From NCBI GenBank assembly GCA_022457155.1, contig JAJGOT010000002.1, forward strand, positions 1,660,001-1,724,000: DNA of 64,000 nt, written 5' to 3'. Each line of letters starts with the position of its first letter. Positions within the stretch are counted from its first letter, which is position 1. This document shows positions 41,201 through 57,300 of the stretch, piece after piece. Source of the DNA: Cladopsammia gracilis (lineage: Eukaryota; Cnidaria; Anthozoa; Scleractinia; Dendrophylliidae). The notes under the pieces were generated by a model. That model saw only the letters and a list, made by a program, of their open reading frames with translations. It was not told the origin of the DNA and searched no databases. The translations under genes and the position numbers were made by a program.

Positions 41201-44200
41201 ATATAATTATTTTGATTGACTGATTGATCAATTGATCACCGATTATTTTGATTGGTCAGACCGGGGGTCTACTAACTTTGTACATGTTCCAACAGCTACT
41301 TGGTAGCTTACTAATTAATAAGTCATCAAACACATTACAGACTAGTCAGTCAAAAGACTGAACTGTGCACGACTAACAAATTTGACTAACAATACACTGA
41401 TGAAACTTGCACTAACAATACTCTGATCTTGACTATATACATGTGCCATCACTTGACTCTGTAGTCTGTTCAGGCTGTCAAAACATCAGTCCATGTCAGT
41501 ATGTAGGCCTCCATGTGTTGTAACCTCTACTAACTTGCTGTTTGTTGATAAAGTTTTACAAATGAAAAACATTGCAACTGTAATGCTGTCTTGGATATAA
41601 AAACTGAGTTTTAATATCTATTACTGTAGGTTCCTTTGATGGTTGTTTAAGTAATAATCCGCATAAGAAGAATAGTGCTGAACGGCAATGCACGATGGAA
41701 TGTGAACTATTTTCATTGTTACAACTAGTGATCTCATTGGCCGAGACTCGAAAACCGCTAAAAAGTTAAGGTTCAAGGTGCATAAAGTCTAAATGTTTTA
41801 AGTTTTCAAGTATTTTGAGACCCAATCGCACAACATGCAGTTTTAAAAAGATATTGTATTTGGGGAACTTCATCAAAGAAGCAAAATTAGTAGCTATTGT
41901 CTTCTGCTATTCTGATTGGTTAAGCACGAACATTTCCTTAAATATGTTTGACGCAAATGGATTTTCCGTATTTTTATAATGAAATATAATTATGAACCAT
42001 TAGCCCCTCCTCTATTCTTAAAATCAAAGATATTCTATGTGGGAAAGAGCCATTGCCGCAGAACAATGAAGTTTACCATAGTTCTTATGTGAAGTATTAC
42101 TTAATTTTTAAATAGAACAAAATTAATTTTTATTACTACAAATTGTTCAACAGAATGCATCTTTGGAAAAGAAAGAATTCAGGAAAGGGATTGGAGGGAT
42201 TCAGGAATAATACAGCACTTCAGTAAAACAACAGGTGATTTATTATTTTTACTAATGTTTACTTGTTTACTGGTCCATGTACATTTCTAGTGTTAAAGCA
42301 CAAAGTTCCTTGGCTTGTGATTTTGTGCCTGTGAACATGTGTACATGGAACACTGATGCACAATATAAATGTTATTACAATTACTGGTTTTTGTACCAGA
42401 TATTTACTTCATAGACTACAGGGTAACAACTTTTGTTATTAACATGTTATTGCTGTTGGTTTGATTTTGTGTCTACTGCACATGTGCACGTAGACACTAT
42501 TGCTATTGACGGTGTCACTGGAAGTTTGTTAGCCAGAGGTTTTAAAGAGGAATTTCTTAACAATAGAACCGCCAACACCTGAGAGATAATATTCATTGCA
42601 GAGTTCAATGGCACATTAGATCTGAACCACGTGAAGGCCTTTCCATAATTTCTTCAGACTAAATTCTGCAAAAGCTGACACTTTGAACATTAAAACCATT
42701 CCTACTTCACATTTTCTCGCGCATGTCACGCAAACATGGCATCAACCCAGTGTTTTGAACTTCGGAGCGATTTTACTCTCTTGGATGGTTGGTGTCCCCC
42801 ATTTTTCTTTCCGTAAATAACTTTCTTTCCTGATTTTCTCCATTTTAACCAAAAAAAAAAAACAGAAAAAATCTGTACGTGAGAAGTTACAATTTAATAT
42901 TTCGCCTTTTCTGCTCTCGCGTGACCGAAGTTTTCTTCGAATGTGGACAGGCAAGACAAACATGTACGTGTATTCTTTTTCGAGGCTTATTCTACCTCGA
43001 GGAATGACATCAGCTGCAAAAGTTTACTTAATAGACTTAGTTGTATTGAATTGAGTATGTTAACCTGATCTAAATTTCACTAATGGAGCTTCTTTTATTG
43101 CTGATATTTGTAAGCTAAGATCGTCTTTAAAAAACGAAAGCTTCCAAAAACGCATGGTCTTCAATGTGCCTTATCTCCAAAACGAGCAAAGGGACACCCC
43201 ATTTTTTTTTTGCCTCTTTGGCAAAAGTTGATCTATACCTTACTGCATGGTAAGTTTTAAAAAAATCTGTACATTTTGGGCGCGAATATCCTTAAGATGT
43301 AAAATTGATAAAGAATTGGCCGAAGATGATCAGACTGGATGATAATTAAATCCACGCATGACAGCCACATGCCCATGAGGCAGCAATGATATTCTTATCA
43401 TTGCTCCCCAAAAGGGAGCCTACATTTGTAAATCACCTATTAAAATAGTTGGAATAATCTGACCACATTTATTATACTATGCAGATAAAGTTTATCTCAT
43501 TCGTATCATGGATTCACAGACAGAATCTGCTATCAGGTTAGTGTTTGTATGTTGTACATGTAACTTGCCATTTCATTCATTTTAGCATTTTACTACCTGT
43601 ACATTGACTTAGCTACATTTTAACAAATTTCATTTTATATATATGGTATAACTGACAGTAAATCTTTTGTCTTCTGGACAACATGGCTGTTACCAATGAT
43701 AAGGAAGTTGTGATCTGACAGAAACGACTCTCAAACCGTGTTGTACTATATGCTTTGTGCAATTAGCTAAGTGTTTAGTTTCTTGCAGTTCCCTGTACAT
43801 AATATTTATTTTTTGAGCTCTCAGAAACTCAGTCACTGTTAGTATGTCATAATGTGTCGCTTAAACTTACTTGTTATTTGTAGGTGATACGATATCTGCA
43901 CACATTTTCCTGAGTGGGATGGATACTCGTACAACTTTTGATTTCAGGTTAGTGTTTGCATGTTACAGATCTATGTAATTTTCTGAATTGTTTTATAGCC
44001 GTTTCGACTTTGTGATAAAAATTTAAATTGGTACATTATGATGATTTATATACCTAAATGTACACCTCCTGATCAATAACAATCATGACAAACAATCAGA
44101 CATCATATACAGGGGATACCGATACCACAAGCTCACATAGTACCGTAAAAATAAAAAGGCAACTGTTCAAAATAAAAGTATTCAGGGCTGCTTTTCAACT

Positions 44201-45379
44201 TAACTTTAACACTCTATTTTTCATGTGATAGATATAATTGAAATGTTATTACATTTTGCGGCGTAACAGTCTCTTCTGCTGTTTTATCTGTGTAAGCCAA
44301 TGGGAAATTTGAGTAATATTTTTAAAGGGGTAAAAAGGGCGAAAACGCCCGTCAGATTGGAAGAATATGTATGTCTGCAGTGTTTACAAAAATAGCGAAA
44401 CGTTGACGTTAAGAGATTAAATAGGTAAACTAGTAATAAAAACTACCAAATGGCATGTGTTTTTGCTTTTCATGCAGTTGTATCTCTTATCTGATTAAAT
44501 CAAGTCAAAGCGCTCACGGTATTTGCAGCAGCACATTAAACGAATATTTATAAATGTGTGTATTTGTATAAGTTTGTTGTGTTTTTTTATCTCGATAATT
44601 TTTAGAGTTAACGGTGTTTCGGATTGGCCAATTGAAATGGAATTAGACCACAGTTTTGTTGAATCCCGTCTAAATTTGCGCTGAAAATTGGTACAGTTTT
44701 TTTCTACAATTTCACTGTTCTGATACTCCAAAAAAAAAAATTACAACTCTGTGATTCTTTAAAAAAAATGTGAACATTTTGAAGTTGCAGTCAATAATTT
44801 CTACTGGCTGACCGAAAAAAAAAAAAGAAGGAAAATTCGGTGGTCGGCGGGGGCTGAACCCCCTGCGTAAGTCGCGCAACTTAAATTAAACGACGGCAGG
44901 GATAACGCCGTCATATGTTTAATGAAAGAAGCACAAGCTTACACCACTAGACCACTGGGGTATTGGATGGTAAAGACACGTTAAAATTACCTAGAAATAG
45001 GTTGTGGGCTCTATTGTTTTCAGTGAATATATTACCGTTAATGATTCGTCTGTTTTTTTTTTTTTTACATTATGTTGCACGCTTTGCAAAACAATGTAAA
45101 TACCCAGAGAGTAAAAATATTCTGATTGTTTGTATGCTTTTTCTTTATTGCAGTTGTTTCTTTCAAGTTTGATTAAATTCCAAGAAGTGACGAAGAAAAA
45201 CAAGTGCAGGGCTCGTCAATTTCCACGCCGTCGTTCTTTAGCTGTCATATTTAAACAATCATGTTATTGAATTTAAAATGCGGTCATTTTTTTTGGCATG
45301 ACATTCCTATCAGTTGGCAGTGGATCCGTCTCATCAGTCATGAAGTGTGTAGAAGCGTAGAGCACATTTATTTAAAACG
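38236..45379. other. Seven-kb stretch without supported gene
   Basis: AT-rich DNA with scattered short open frames. Frames at 39,398-39,745 and 40,203-40,499 (minus) are the longest but show no recognisable domain or splice sites. Two short acceptor-donor bounded segments near 43,484-43,537 and 43,885-43,948 both end in TCAGGTTAGTGTTTG and could be an old exon duplication. A tRNA-like remnant lies at 44,850-44,960. Confidence 0.4.
44850..44960 (-). other. Possible tRNA-derived repeat remnant
   Basis: On the minus strand an A-box-like TGGTCTAGTGG near 44,950 is followed about 95 bases later by a B-box-like GGTTCAGCCCC. In between is a GACGGC/GCCGTC hairpin. The spacing is too long for a standard tRNA and stems are poor, so this may be a SINE head or a chance match. 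Confidence 0.25.
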
Positions 45380-48300
45380 TACTGATTGTTGAAGCATATT
45401 AAGTGTTCAAAACCAACTATTTGAAGTATATTAAGTGTACAAAACCAACTATTCGAAGCGTACTAAGTCTAGAATCCAACTATTTGAAGTATATTAAGTG
45501 TACAAAACCAACTATTCGAAGTATATTAAGTCTAGAATCCAACTATTTGAAGTGTAGTGAGTGTACAAAAGCAATTATTTGAAGTATATTAATTCTAGAA
45601 TCCAACTATTTGAACTGTAATGACTGTACAAAACCAACTATTTGAAGTGTAGTGAGTGTACAAAACTAACTATTTAAAGTATATTAAGTCTAGAATCCAA
45701 CTATTTGAAGTGTAGTGAGTGTACAAAACCAACTATTTGAAGTATATTAAGTCTAGAATCCAACTATCTGAAGTATAGTAAGTGTACAAAACCAACTATT
45801 CGAAGTATATTATGTGTAGAATCCAACTATCTGAAGTGTAGTGAGTCTAGAATGCAACTATTTGAAGTATATTAAGTGTACAAAACCAACTATTTGAAGT
45901 ATTTTAAGTCTAGAATCCAACTATTTGAAGTGTAGTGAGTGTACAAAACCAACTATTTGAAGTATATTAAGTGTACAAAACCAACTATTCGAAGTATATT
46001 AAGTGTACAAAACCAACTATTCGAAGTATATTAAGTCTAGAATCCAACTATTTGAAGTATATTAAGACTAGAATCCAACTATTTGAATTGTAGTGAGTCT
46101 AGAATGCAACTATTTGAAGTATATTAAGTGTACAAAACCAACTATTTGAAGTGTAGTGAGTGTACAAAACTAACTATTTGAAGTATATTAAGTCTAGAAT
46201 CCAACTATTTGAAGTGTAGTGAGTGTACAAAACTAACTATTTGAAGTATATTAAGTCTAGAATCCAACTATTTGTAGTGTAGTGAGTGTACAAAACCAAC
46301 TATTTGAAGTATATTAAGTCTAGAATCCAACTATTTGAAGTGTAGTGAGTGTACAAAACAAACTATTTGAAGTATATTAAGTCTAGAATCCAACTATTTG
46401 AAGTGTAGTGAGTGTACAAAACAAACTATTTGAAGTATATTAAGTCTAGAATCCAACTATTTGAAGTGTAGTGAGTGTACAAAACTAACTATTTGAAGTG
46501 TAGTGAGTGTACAAAACCAAGTATTTGAAGTATATTAAGTGTACAAAATCAACTATTCGAAGCGTACTAAGTCTAGAATCCAACTATTTGAATTGTAGTG
46601 AGTCTAGAATGCAACTATTTGAAGTATATTAAGTGTACAAAACCAACTATTCGAAGTATATTAAGTGTACAATCCAACTATTTGAAGTGTAGTGAGTGTA
46701 CAAAACTAACTATTTGAAGTATATTAAGTCTAGAATCCAACTATTTGAAGTGTAGTGAGTGTACAAAACTAACTATTTGAAGTATATTAAGTCTAGAATC
46801 CAACTATTTGAAGTGTAGTGAGTGTACAAAACTAACTATTTGAAGTATATTAAGTGTACAAAATCAACTATTCGAAGCGTACTAAGTCTAGAATCCAACT
46901 ATTTGAATTGTAGTGAGTCTAGAATGCAACTATTTGAAGTATATTAAGTGTACAAAACCAACTATTCGAAGTATATTAAGTGTACAATCCAACTATTTGA
47001 AGTGTAGTGAGTGTACAAAACTAACTATTTGAAGTATATTAAGTCTAGAATCCAACTATTTGAAGTGTAGTGAGTGTACAAAACTAACTATTTGAAGTAT
47101 ATTAAGTCTAGAATCCAACTATTTGAAGTGTAGTGAGTGTACAAAACTAACTATTTGAAGTATATTAAGTCTAGAATCCAACTATTTGTAGTGTAGTGAG
47201 TGTACAAAACCAACTATTTGAAGTATATTAAGTCTAGAATCCAACTATTTGAAGTGTAGTGAGTGTACAAAACAAACTATTTGAAGTATATTAAGTCTAG
47301 AATCCAACTATTTGAAGTGTAGTGAGTGTACAAAACAAACTATTTGAAGTATATTAAGTCTAGAATCCAACTATTTGAAGTGTAGTGAGTGTACAAAACA
47401 AACTATTTGAAGTATATTAAGTCTAGAATCCAACTATTTGAAGTGTAGTGAGTGTACAAAACTAACTATTTGAAGTGTAGTGAGTGTACAAAACCAAGTA
47501 TTTGAAGTATATTAAGTGTACAAAATCAACTATTCGAAGCGTACTAAGTCTAGAATCCAACTATTTGAATTGTAGTGAGTCTAGAATGCAACTATTTGAA
47601 GTATATTAAGTGTACAAAACCAACTATTCGAAGTATATTAAGTGTACAATCCAACTATTTGAAGTGTAGTGAGTGTACAAAACTAACTATTTGAAGTATA
47701 TTAAGTCTAGAATCCAACTATTTGAAGTGTAGTGAGTGTACAAAACTAACTATTTGAAGTATATTAAGTCTAGAATCCAACTATTTGAAGTGTAGTGAGT
47801 GTACAAAACTAACTATTTGAAGTATATTAAGTCTAGAATCCAACTATTTGAAGTGTAGTGAGTGTACAAAACTAACTATTTGAAGTATATTAAGTCTAGA
47901 ATCCAACTATTTGAAGTGTAGTGAGTGTACAAAACTAACTATTTGAAGTATATTAAGTCTAGAATCCAACTATTTGAAGTGTAGTGAGTGTACAAAACTA
48001 ACTATTTGAAGTATATTAATTCTAGAATCCAACTATTTGAAGTGTAGTGAGTGTACAAAAGCAACTATTTGAAGTATATTAAGTGTACAAAATCAACTAT
48101 TCGAAGCGTACTAAGTCTAGAATCCAACTATTTGAAGTATATTAAGTCTAGAATCCAACTATTTGAATTGTAGTGAGTCTAGAATGCAACTATTCGAAGT
48201 ATATTAAGTCTAGAATCCAACTATTCGAAGTATATTAAGTGTACAAAACCAACTATTCGAAGTATATTAAGTCTAGAATCCAACTATTTGAAGTGTAGTG

Positions 48301-51300
48301 AGTGTACAAAAGCAATTATTTGAAGTATATTAAGTCTAGAATCCAACTATTTGAAGTGTAGTGAGTGTACAAAACCAATTATTTGAAGTATATTAATTCT
48401 AGAATCCAACTATTTGAAGTGTAGTGAGTGTACAAAACCAACTATTTGAAGTGTAGTGAGTGTACAAAAGCAACTATTTGAAGTGTAGTGAGTGTACAAA
48501 AGTAACTATTTGAAGTATATTAAGTCTAGAATCCAACTATTTGAAGTGTAGTGAGTGTACAAAACCAACTATTTGAAGTATATTAATTCTAGAATCCAAC
48601 TATTTGAAGTGTAGTGAGTGTACAAAAGCAACTATTTGAAGTGTAGTGAGTGTACAAAAGCAATTATTTGAAGTATATTAAGTCTAGAATCCAACTATTT
48701 GAAGTGTAGTGAGTGTACAAAACCAACTATTTGAAGTGTAGTGAGTGTACAAAACTAACTATTTGAAGTATATTAAGTCTAGAATCCAACTATTTGAAGT
48801 GTAGTGAGTGTACAAAACCAACTATTTGAAGTGTAGTGAGTGTACAAAAGCAATTATTTGAAGTATATTAATTCTAGAATCCAACTATTTGAAGTGTAGT
48901 GAGTGTACAAAAGCAATTATTTGAAGTATATTAAGTCTAGAATCCAACTATTTGAAGTGTAGTGAGTGTACAAAACCAATTATTTGAAGTATATTAATTC
49001 TAGAATCCAACTATTTGAAGTGTAGTGAGTGTACAAAACCAACTATTTGAAGTGTAGTGAGTGTACAAAAGCAACTATTTGAAGTGTAGTGAGTGTACAA
49101 AACTAACTATTTGAAGTATATTAAGTCTAGAATCCAACTATTTGAAGTGTAGTGAGTGTACAAAACCAACTATTTGAAGTATATTAATTCTAGAATCCAA
49201 CTATTTGAAGTGTAGTGAGTGTACAAAAGCAACTATTTGAAGTGTAGTGAGTGTACAAAAGCAATTATTTGAAGTATATTAAGTCTAGAATCCAACTATT
49301 TGAAGTGTAGTGAGTGTACAAAACCAACTATTTGAAGTGTAGTGAGTGTACAAAACTAACTATTTGAAGTATATTAAGTCTAGAATCCAACTATTTGAAG
49401 TGTAGTGAGTGTACAAAACCAACTATTTGAAGTGTAGTGAGTGTACAAAAGCAATTATTTGAAGTATATTAATTCTAGAATCCAACTATTTGAAGTGTAG
49501 TGAGTGTACAAAACCAACTATTTGAAGTGTAGTGAGTGTACAAAACTAACTATTTGAAGTATATTAAGTCTAGAATCCAACTATTTGAAGTGTAGTGAGT
49601 GTACAAAAGCAACTATTTGAAGTGTAGTGAGTGTACAAAACCAACTATTTGAAGTATATTAAGTGTAGAATCCAACTATTTGAAGTGTAGTGAGTGTACA
49701 AAACCAACTATTTGAAGTATATTAATTCTAGAATCCAACTATTTGAAGTGTAGTGAGTGTACAAAAGCAACTATTTGAAGTGTAGTGAGTGTACAAAACC
49801 AACTATTTGAAGTATATTAAGTGTAGAATCCAACTATTTGAAGTGTAGTGAGTGTACAAAACCAACTATTTGAAGTATATTAATTCTAGAATCCAACTAT
49901 TTGAAGTGTAGTGAGTGTACAAAAGCAACTATTTGAAGTGTAGTGAGTGTACAAAACCAACTATTTGAAGTATATTAAGTCTAGAATCCAACTATTTGAA
50001 GTGTAGTGAGTGTACAAAACTAACTATTTGAAGTATATTAAGTCTAGAATCCAACTATTTGAAGTGTAGTGAGTGTACAAAACCAACTATTTGAAGTATA
50101 TTAAGTCTAGAATCCAACTATTTGAAGTGTAGTGAGTGTACAAAACCAACTATTTGAAGTATAGTGAGTGTAGAAAACCAACTATTTGTAGTGTAGTGAG
50201 TGTACAAAACTAACTATTTGAAGTATATTAAGTCTAGAATCCAACTATTTGAAGTGTAGTGAGTGTACAAAACCAACTATTTGAAGTATATTAAGTCTAG
50301 AATCCAACTATTTGAAGTGTAGTGAGTGTACAAAAGCAACTATTTGAAGTATATTAAGTCTAGAATCCAACTATTTGAAGTGTAGTGAGTGTAGAAAACC
50401 AACTATTTGAAGTGTAGTGAGTGTACAAAAGCAACTATTTGAAGTATATTAAGTCTAGAATCCAACTATTTGAAGTGTAGTGAGTGTAGAAAACCAACTA
50501 TTTGAAGTATATTAAGTCTAGAATCCAACTATTTGAAGTGTAGTGAGTGTACAAAACCAACTATTTCAAGTATATTAAGTCTAGAATCCAACTATTTGAA
50601 GTGTAGTGAGTGTACAAAAGCAACTATTTGAAGTATATTAAGTCTAGAATCCAACTATTTGAAGTGTAGTGAGTGTAGAAAACCAACTATTTGAAGTGTA
50701 GTGAGTGTACAAAAGCAACTATTTGAAGTATATTAAGTCTAGAATCCAACTATTTGAAGTGTAGTGAGTGTAGAAAACCAACTATTTGAAGTATATTAAG
50801 TCTAGAATCCAACTATTTGAAGTGTAGTGAGTGTACAAAAGCAACTATTTGAAGTATATTAAGTCTAGAATCCAACTATTCGAAGTGTAGTGAGTGTACA
50901 AAAGCAACTATTTCAAGTATATTAAGTCTAGAATCCAACTATTCGAAGTGTAGTGAGTGTACAAAAGCAACTATTTGAAGTATATTAAGTCTAGAATCCA
51001 ACTATTCGAAGTGTAGTGAGTGTACAAAAGCAACTATTTGAAGTATATTAAGTCTAGAATCCAACTATTCGAAGTGTAGTGAGTGTACAAAAGCAACTAT
51101 TTGAAGTATATTAAGTCTAGAATCCAACTATTCGAAGTGTAGTGAGTGTACAAAAGCAACTATTTGAAGTATATTAAGTCTAGAATCCAACTATTTGTAG
51201 TGTAGTGAGTGTACAAAACTAACTATTTGAAGTATATTAAGTCTAGAATCCAACTATTTGAAGTGTAGTGAGTGTACAAAAGCAACTATTTGAAGTATAT

Positions 51301-54300
51301 TAAGTCTAGAATCCAACTATTCGAAGTATATTAAGTCTAGAATCCAACTATTGGAAGTGTAGTGAGTGTACAAAACCAACTATTCGAAGTATATTATGTC
51401 TAGAATCCAACTATTCGAAGTATATTAAGTCTAGAATCCAACTATTTGAAGTGTAGTGAGTGTACAAAACCAACTATTCGAAGTATATTATGTCTAGAAT
51501 CCAACTATTTGAAGTGTAGTGAGTGTACAAAAGCAACTATTTGAAGTGTAGTGAGTGTACAAAAGCAACTATTCGAAGTATATTAAGTCTAGAATCCAAC
51601 TATTTGAAGTGTAGTGAGTGTACAAAACCAACTATTTGAAGTGTAGTGAGTGTACAAAACTAACTATTTGAAGTATATTAAGTCTAGAATCCAACTATTT
51701 GAAGTGTAGTGAGTGTACAAAAGCAACTATTTGAAGTGTAGTGAGTGTACAAAAGCAATTATTTGAAGTATATTAATTCTAGAATCCAACTATTTGAAGT
51801 GTAGTGAGTGTACAAAACCAACTATTTGAAGTGTAGTGAGTGTACAAAAGCAACTATTTGAAGTATATTAAGTCTAGAATCCAACTATTTGAAGTGTAGT
51901 GAGTGTACAAAACTAACTATTTGAAGTATATTAAGTGTAGAATCCAACTATTTGAAGTGTAGTGAGTGTACAAATCCAACTATTTGAAGTGTAGTGAGTG
52001 TACAAATCCAACTATTTGAAGTATATTAAGTCTAGAATCCAACTATTGGAAGTGTAGTGAGTGTACAAAACCAACTATTCGAAGTATATTATGTCTAGAA
52101 TCCAACTATTCGAAGTATATTAAGTCTAGAATCCAACTATTTGAAGTGTAGTGAGTGTACAAAACCAACTATTCGAAGTATATTATGTCTAGAATCCAAC
52201 TATTCGAAGTATATTATGTCTAGAATCCAACTATTCGAAGTATATTAAGTCTAGAATCCAACTATTGGAAGTGTAGTGAGTGTACAAAACCAACTATTCG
52301 AAGTATATTATGTCTAGAATCCAACTATTCCAAGTATATTAAGTCTAGAATCCAACTATTTGAAGTGTAGTGAGTGTACAAAACCAACTATTCGAAGTAT
52401 ATTATGTCTAGAATCCAACTATTCGAAGTATATTAAGTCTAGAATCCAACTATTTGAAGTGTAGTGAGTGTACAAAACTAACTATTTGAAGTATATTAAG
52501 TCTAGAATCCAACTATTTGAAGTGTAGTGAGTGTACAAAACTAACTATTTGAAGTATATTAAGTCTAGAATCCAACTATTTGTAGTGTAGTGAGTGTACA
52601 AAACCAACTATTTGAAGTATATTAAGTCTAGAATCCAACTATTTGAAGTGTAGTGAGTGTACAAAACAAACTATTTGAAGTATATTAAGTCTAGAATCCA
52701 ACTATTTGAAGTGTAGTGAGTGTACAAAACAAACTATTTGAAGTATATTAAGTCTAGAATCCAACTATTTGAAGTGTAGTGAGTGTACAAAACAAACTAT
52801 TTGAAGTATATTAAGTCTAGAATCCAACTATTTGAAGTGTAGTGAGTGTACAAAACTAACTATTTGAAGTGTAGTGAGTGTACAAAACCAAGTATTTGAA
52901 GTATATTAAGTGTACAAAATCAACTATTCGAAGCGTACTAAGTCTAGAATCCAACTATTTGAATTGTAGTGAGTCTAGAATGCAACTATTTGAAGTATAT
53001 TAAGTGTACAAAACCAACTATTCGAAGTATATTAAGTGTACAATCCAACTATTTGAAGTGTAGTGAGTGTACAAAACTAACTATTTGAAGTATATTAAGT
53101 CTAGAATCCAACTATTTGAAGTGTAGTGAGTGTACAAAACTAACTATTTGAAGTATATTAAGTCTAGAATCCAACTATTTGAAGTGTAGTGAGTGTACAA
53201 AACTAACTATTTGAAGTATATTAAGTCTAGAATCCAACTATTTGAAGTGTAGTGAGTGTACAAAACTAACTATTTGAAGTATATTAAGTCTAGAATCCAA
53301 CTATTTGAAGTGTAGTGAGTGTACAAAACTAACTATTTGAAGTATATTAAGTCTAGAATCCAACTATTTGAAGTGTAGTGAGTGTACAAAACTAACTATT
53401 TGAAGTATATTAAGTCTAGAATCCAACTATTTGAAGTGTAGTGAGTGTACAAAACTAACTATTTGAAGTATATTAATTCTAGAATCCAACTATTTGAAGT
53501 GTAGTGAGTGTACAAAAGCAACTATTTGAAGTATATTAAGTGTACAAAATCAACTATTCGAAGCGTACTAAGTCTAGAATCCAACTATTTGAAGTATATT
53601 AAGTCTAGAATCCAACTATTTGAATTGTAGTGAGTCTAGAATGCAACTATTCGAAGTATATTAAGTCTAGAATCCAACTATTCGAAGTATATTAAGTGTA
53701 CAAAACCAACTATTCGAAGTATATTAAGTCTAGAATCCAACTATTTGAAGTGTAGTGAGTGTACAAAAGCAATTATTTGAAGTATATTAAGTCTAGAATC
53801 CAACTATTTGAAGTGTAGTGAGTGTACAAAACCAATTATTTGAAGTATATTAATTCTAGAATCCAACTATTTGAAGTGTAGTGAGTGTACAAAACCAACT
53901 ATTTGAAGTGTAGTGAGTGTACAAAAGCAACTATTTGAAGTGTAGTGAGTGTACAAAAGTAACTATTTGAAGTATATTAAGTCTAGAATCCAACTATTTG
54001 AAGTGTAGTGAGTGTACAAAACCAACTATTTGAAGTATATTAATTCTAGAATCCAACTATTTGAAGTGTAGTGAGTGTACAAAAGCAACTATTTGAAGTG
54101 TAGTGAGTGTACAAAAGCAATTATTTGAAGTATATTAAGTCTAGAATCCAACTATTTGAAGTGTAGTGAGTGTACAAAACCAACTATTTGAAGTGTAGTG
54201 AGTGTACAAAACTAACTATTTGAAGTATATTAAGTCTAGAATCCAACTATTTGAAGTGTAGTGAGTGTACAAAACCAACTATTTGAAGTGTAGTGAGTGT

Positions 54301-57300
54301 ACAAAAGCAATTATTTGAAGTATATTAATTCTAGAATCCAACTATTTGAAGTGTAGTGAGTGTACAAAAGCAATTATTTGAAGTATATTAAGTCTAGAAT
54401 CCAACTATTTGAAGTGTAGTGAGTGTACAAAACCAATTATTTGAAGTATATTAATTCTAGAATCCAACTATTTGAAGTGTAGTGAGTGTACAAAACCAAC
54501 TATTTGAAGTGTAGTGAGTGTACAAAAGCAACTATTTGAAGTGTAGTGAGTGTACAAAACTAACTATTTGAAGTATATTAAGTCTAGAATCCAACTATTT
54601 GAAGTGTAGTGAGTGTACAAAACCAACTATTTGAAGTATATTAATTCTAGAATCCAACTATTTGAAGTGTAGTGAGTGTACAAAAGCAACTATTTGAAGT
54701 GTAGTGAGTGTACAAAAGCAATTATTTGAAGTATATTAAGTCTAGAATCCAACTATTTGAAGTGTAGTGAGTGTACAAAACCAACTATTTGAAGTGTAGT
54801 GAGTGTACAAAACTAACTATTTGAAGTATATTAAGTCTAGAATCCAACTATTTGAAGTGTAGTGAGTGTACAAAACCAACTATTTGAAGTGTAGTGAGTG
54901 TACAAAAGCAATTATTTGAAGTATATTAATTCTAGAATCCAACTATTTGAAGTGTAGTGAGTGTACAAAACCAACTATTTGAAGTGTAGTGAGTGTACAA
55001 AACTAACTATTTGAAGTATATTAAGTCTAGAATCCAACTATTTGAAGTGTAGTGAGTGTACAAAAGCAACTATTTGAAGTGTAGTGAGTGTACAAAACCA
55101 ACTATTTGAAGTATATTAAGTGTAGAATCCAACTATTTGAAGTGTAGTGAGTGTACAAAACCAACTATTTGAAGTATATTAATTCTAGAATCCAACTATT
55201 TGAAGTGTAGTGAGTGTACAAAAGCAACTATTTGAAGTGTAGTGAGTGTACAAAACCAACTATTTGAAGTATATTAAGTGTAGAATCCAACTATTTGAAG
55301 TGTAGTGAGTGTACAAAACCAACTATTTGAAGTATATTAATTCTAGAATCCAACTATTTGAAGTGTAGTGAGTGTACAAAAGCAACTATTTGAAGTGTAG
55401 TGAGTGTACAAAACCAACTATTTGAAGTATATTAAGTCTAGAATCCAACTATTTGAAGTGTAGTGAGTGTACAAAACTAACTATTTGAAGTATATTAAGT
55501 CTAGAATCCAACTATTTGAAGTGTAGTGAGTGTACAAAACCAACTATTTGAAGTATATTAAGTCTAGAATCCAACTATTTGAAGTGTAGTGAGTGTACAA
55601 AACCAACTATTTGAAGTATAGTGAGTGTAGAAAACCAACTATTTGTAGTGTAGTGAGTGTACAAAACTAACTATTTGAAGTATATTAAGTCTAGAATCCA
55701 ACTATTTGAAGTGTAGTGAGTGTACAAAACCAACTATTTGAAGTATATTAAGTCTAGAATCCAACTATTTGAAGTGTAGTGAGTGTACAAAAGCAACTAT
55801 TTGAAGTATATTAAGTCTAGAATCCAACTATTTGAAGTGTAGTGAGTGTAGAAAACCAACTATTTGAAGTGTAGTGAGTGTACAAAAGCAACTATTTGAA
55901 GTATATTAAGTCTAGAATCCAACTATTTGAAGTGTAGTGAGTGTAGAAAACCAACTATTTGAAGTATATTAAGTCTAGAATCCAACTATTTGAAGTGTAG
56001 TGAGTGTACAAAACCAACTATTTCAAGTATATTAAGTCTAGAATCCAACTATTTGAAGTGTAGTGAGTGTACAAAAGCAACTATTTGAAGTATATTAAGT
56101 CTAGAATCCAACTATTTGAAGTGTAGTGAGTGTAGAAAACCAACTATTTGAAGTGTAGTGAGTGTACAAAAGCAACTATTTGAAGTATATTAAGTCTAGA
56201 ATCCAACTATTTGAAGTGTAGTGAGTGTAGAAAACCAACTATTTGAAGTATATTAAGTCTAGAATCCAACTATTTGAAGTGTAGTGAGTGTACAAAAGCA
56301 ACTATTTGAAGTATATTAAGTCTAGAATCCAACTATTCGAAGTGTAGTGAGTGTACAAAAGCAACTATTTGAAGTATATTAAGTCTAGAATCCAACTATT
56401 CGAAGTGTAGTGAGTGTACAAAAGCAACTATTTGAAGTATATTAAGTCTAGAATCCAACTATTCGAAGTGTAGTGAGTGTACAAAAGCAACTATTTGAAG
56501 TATATTAAGTCTAGAATCCAACTATTCGAAGTGTAGTGAGTGTACAAAAGCAACTATTTGAAGTATATTAAGTCTAGAATCCAACTATTCGAAGTGTAGT
56601 GAGTGTACAAAAGCAACTATTTGAAGTATATTAAGTCTAGAATCCAACTATTTGTAGTGTAGTGAGTGTACAAAACTAACTATTTGAAGTATATTAAGTC
56701 TAGAATCCAACTATTTGAAGTGTAGTGAGTGTACAAAAGCAACTATTTGAAGTATATTAAGTCTAGAATCCAACTATTCGAAGTATATTAAGTCTAGAAT
56801 CCAACTATTGGAAGTGTAGTGAGTGTACAAAACCAACTATTCGAAGTATATTATGTCTAGAATCCAACTATTCGAAGTATATTAAGTCTAGAATCCAACT
56901 ATTTGAAGTGTAGTGAGTGTACAAAAACCAACTATTCGAAGTATATTATGTCTAGAATCCAACTATTTGAAGTGTAGTGAGTGTACAAAAGCAACTATTT
57001 GAAGTGTAGTGAGTGTACAAAAGCAACTATTCGAAGTATATTAAGTCTAGAATCCAACTATTTGAAGTGTAGTGAGTGTACAAAACCAACTATTTGAAGT
57101 GTAGTGAGTGTACAAAACTAACTATTTGAAGTATATTAAGTCTAGAATCCAACTATTTGAAGTGTAGTGAGTGTACAAAAGCAACTATTTGAAGTGTAGT
57201 GAGTGTACAAAAGCAATTATTTGAAGTATATTAATTCTAGAATCCAACTATTTGAAGTGTAGTGAGTGTACAAAACCAACTATTTGAAGTGTAGTGAGTG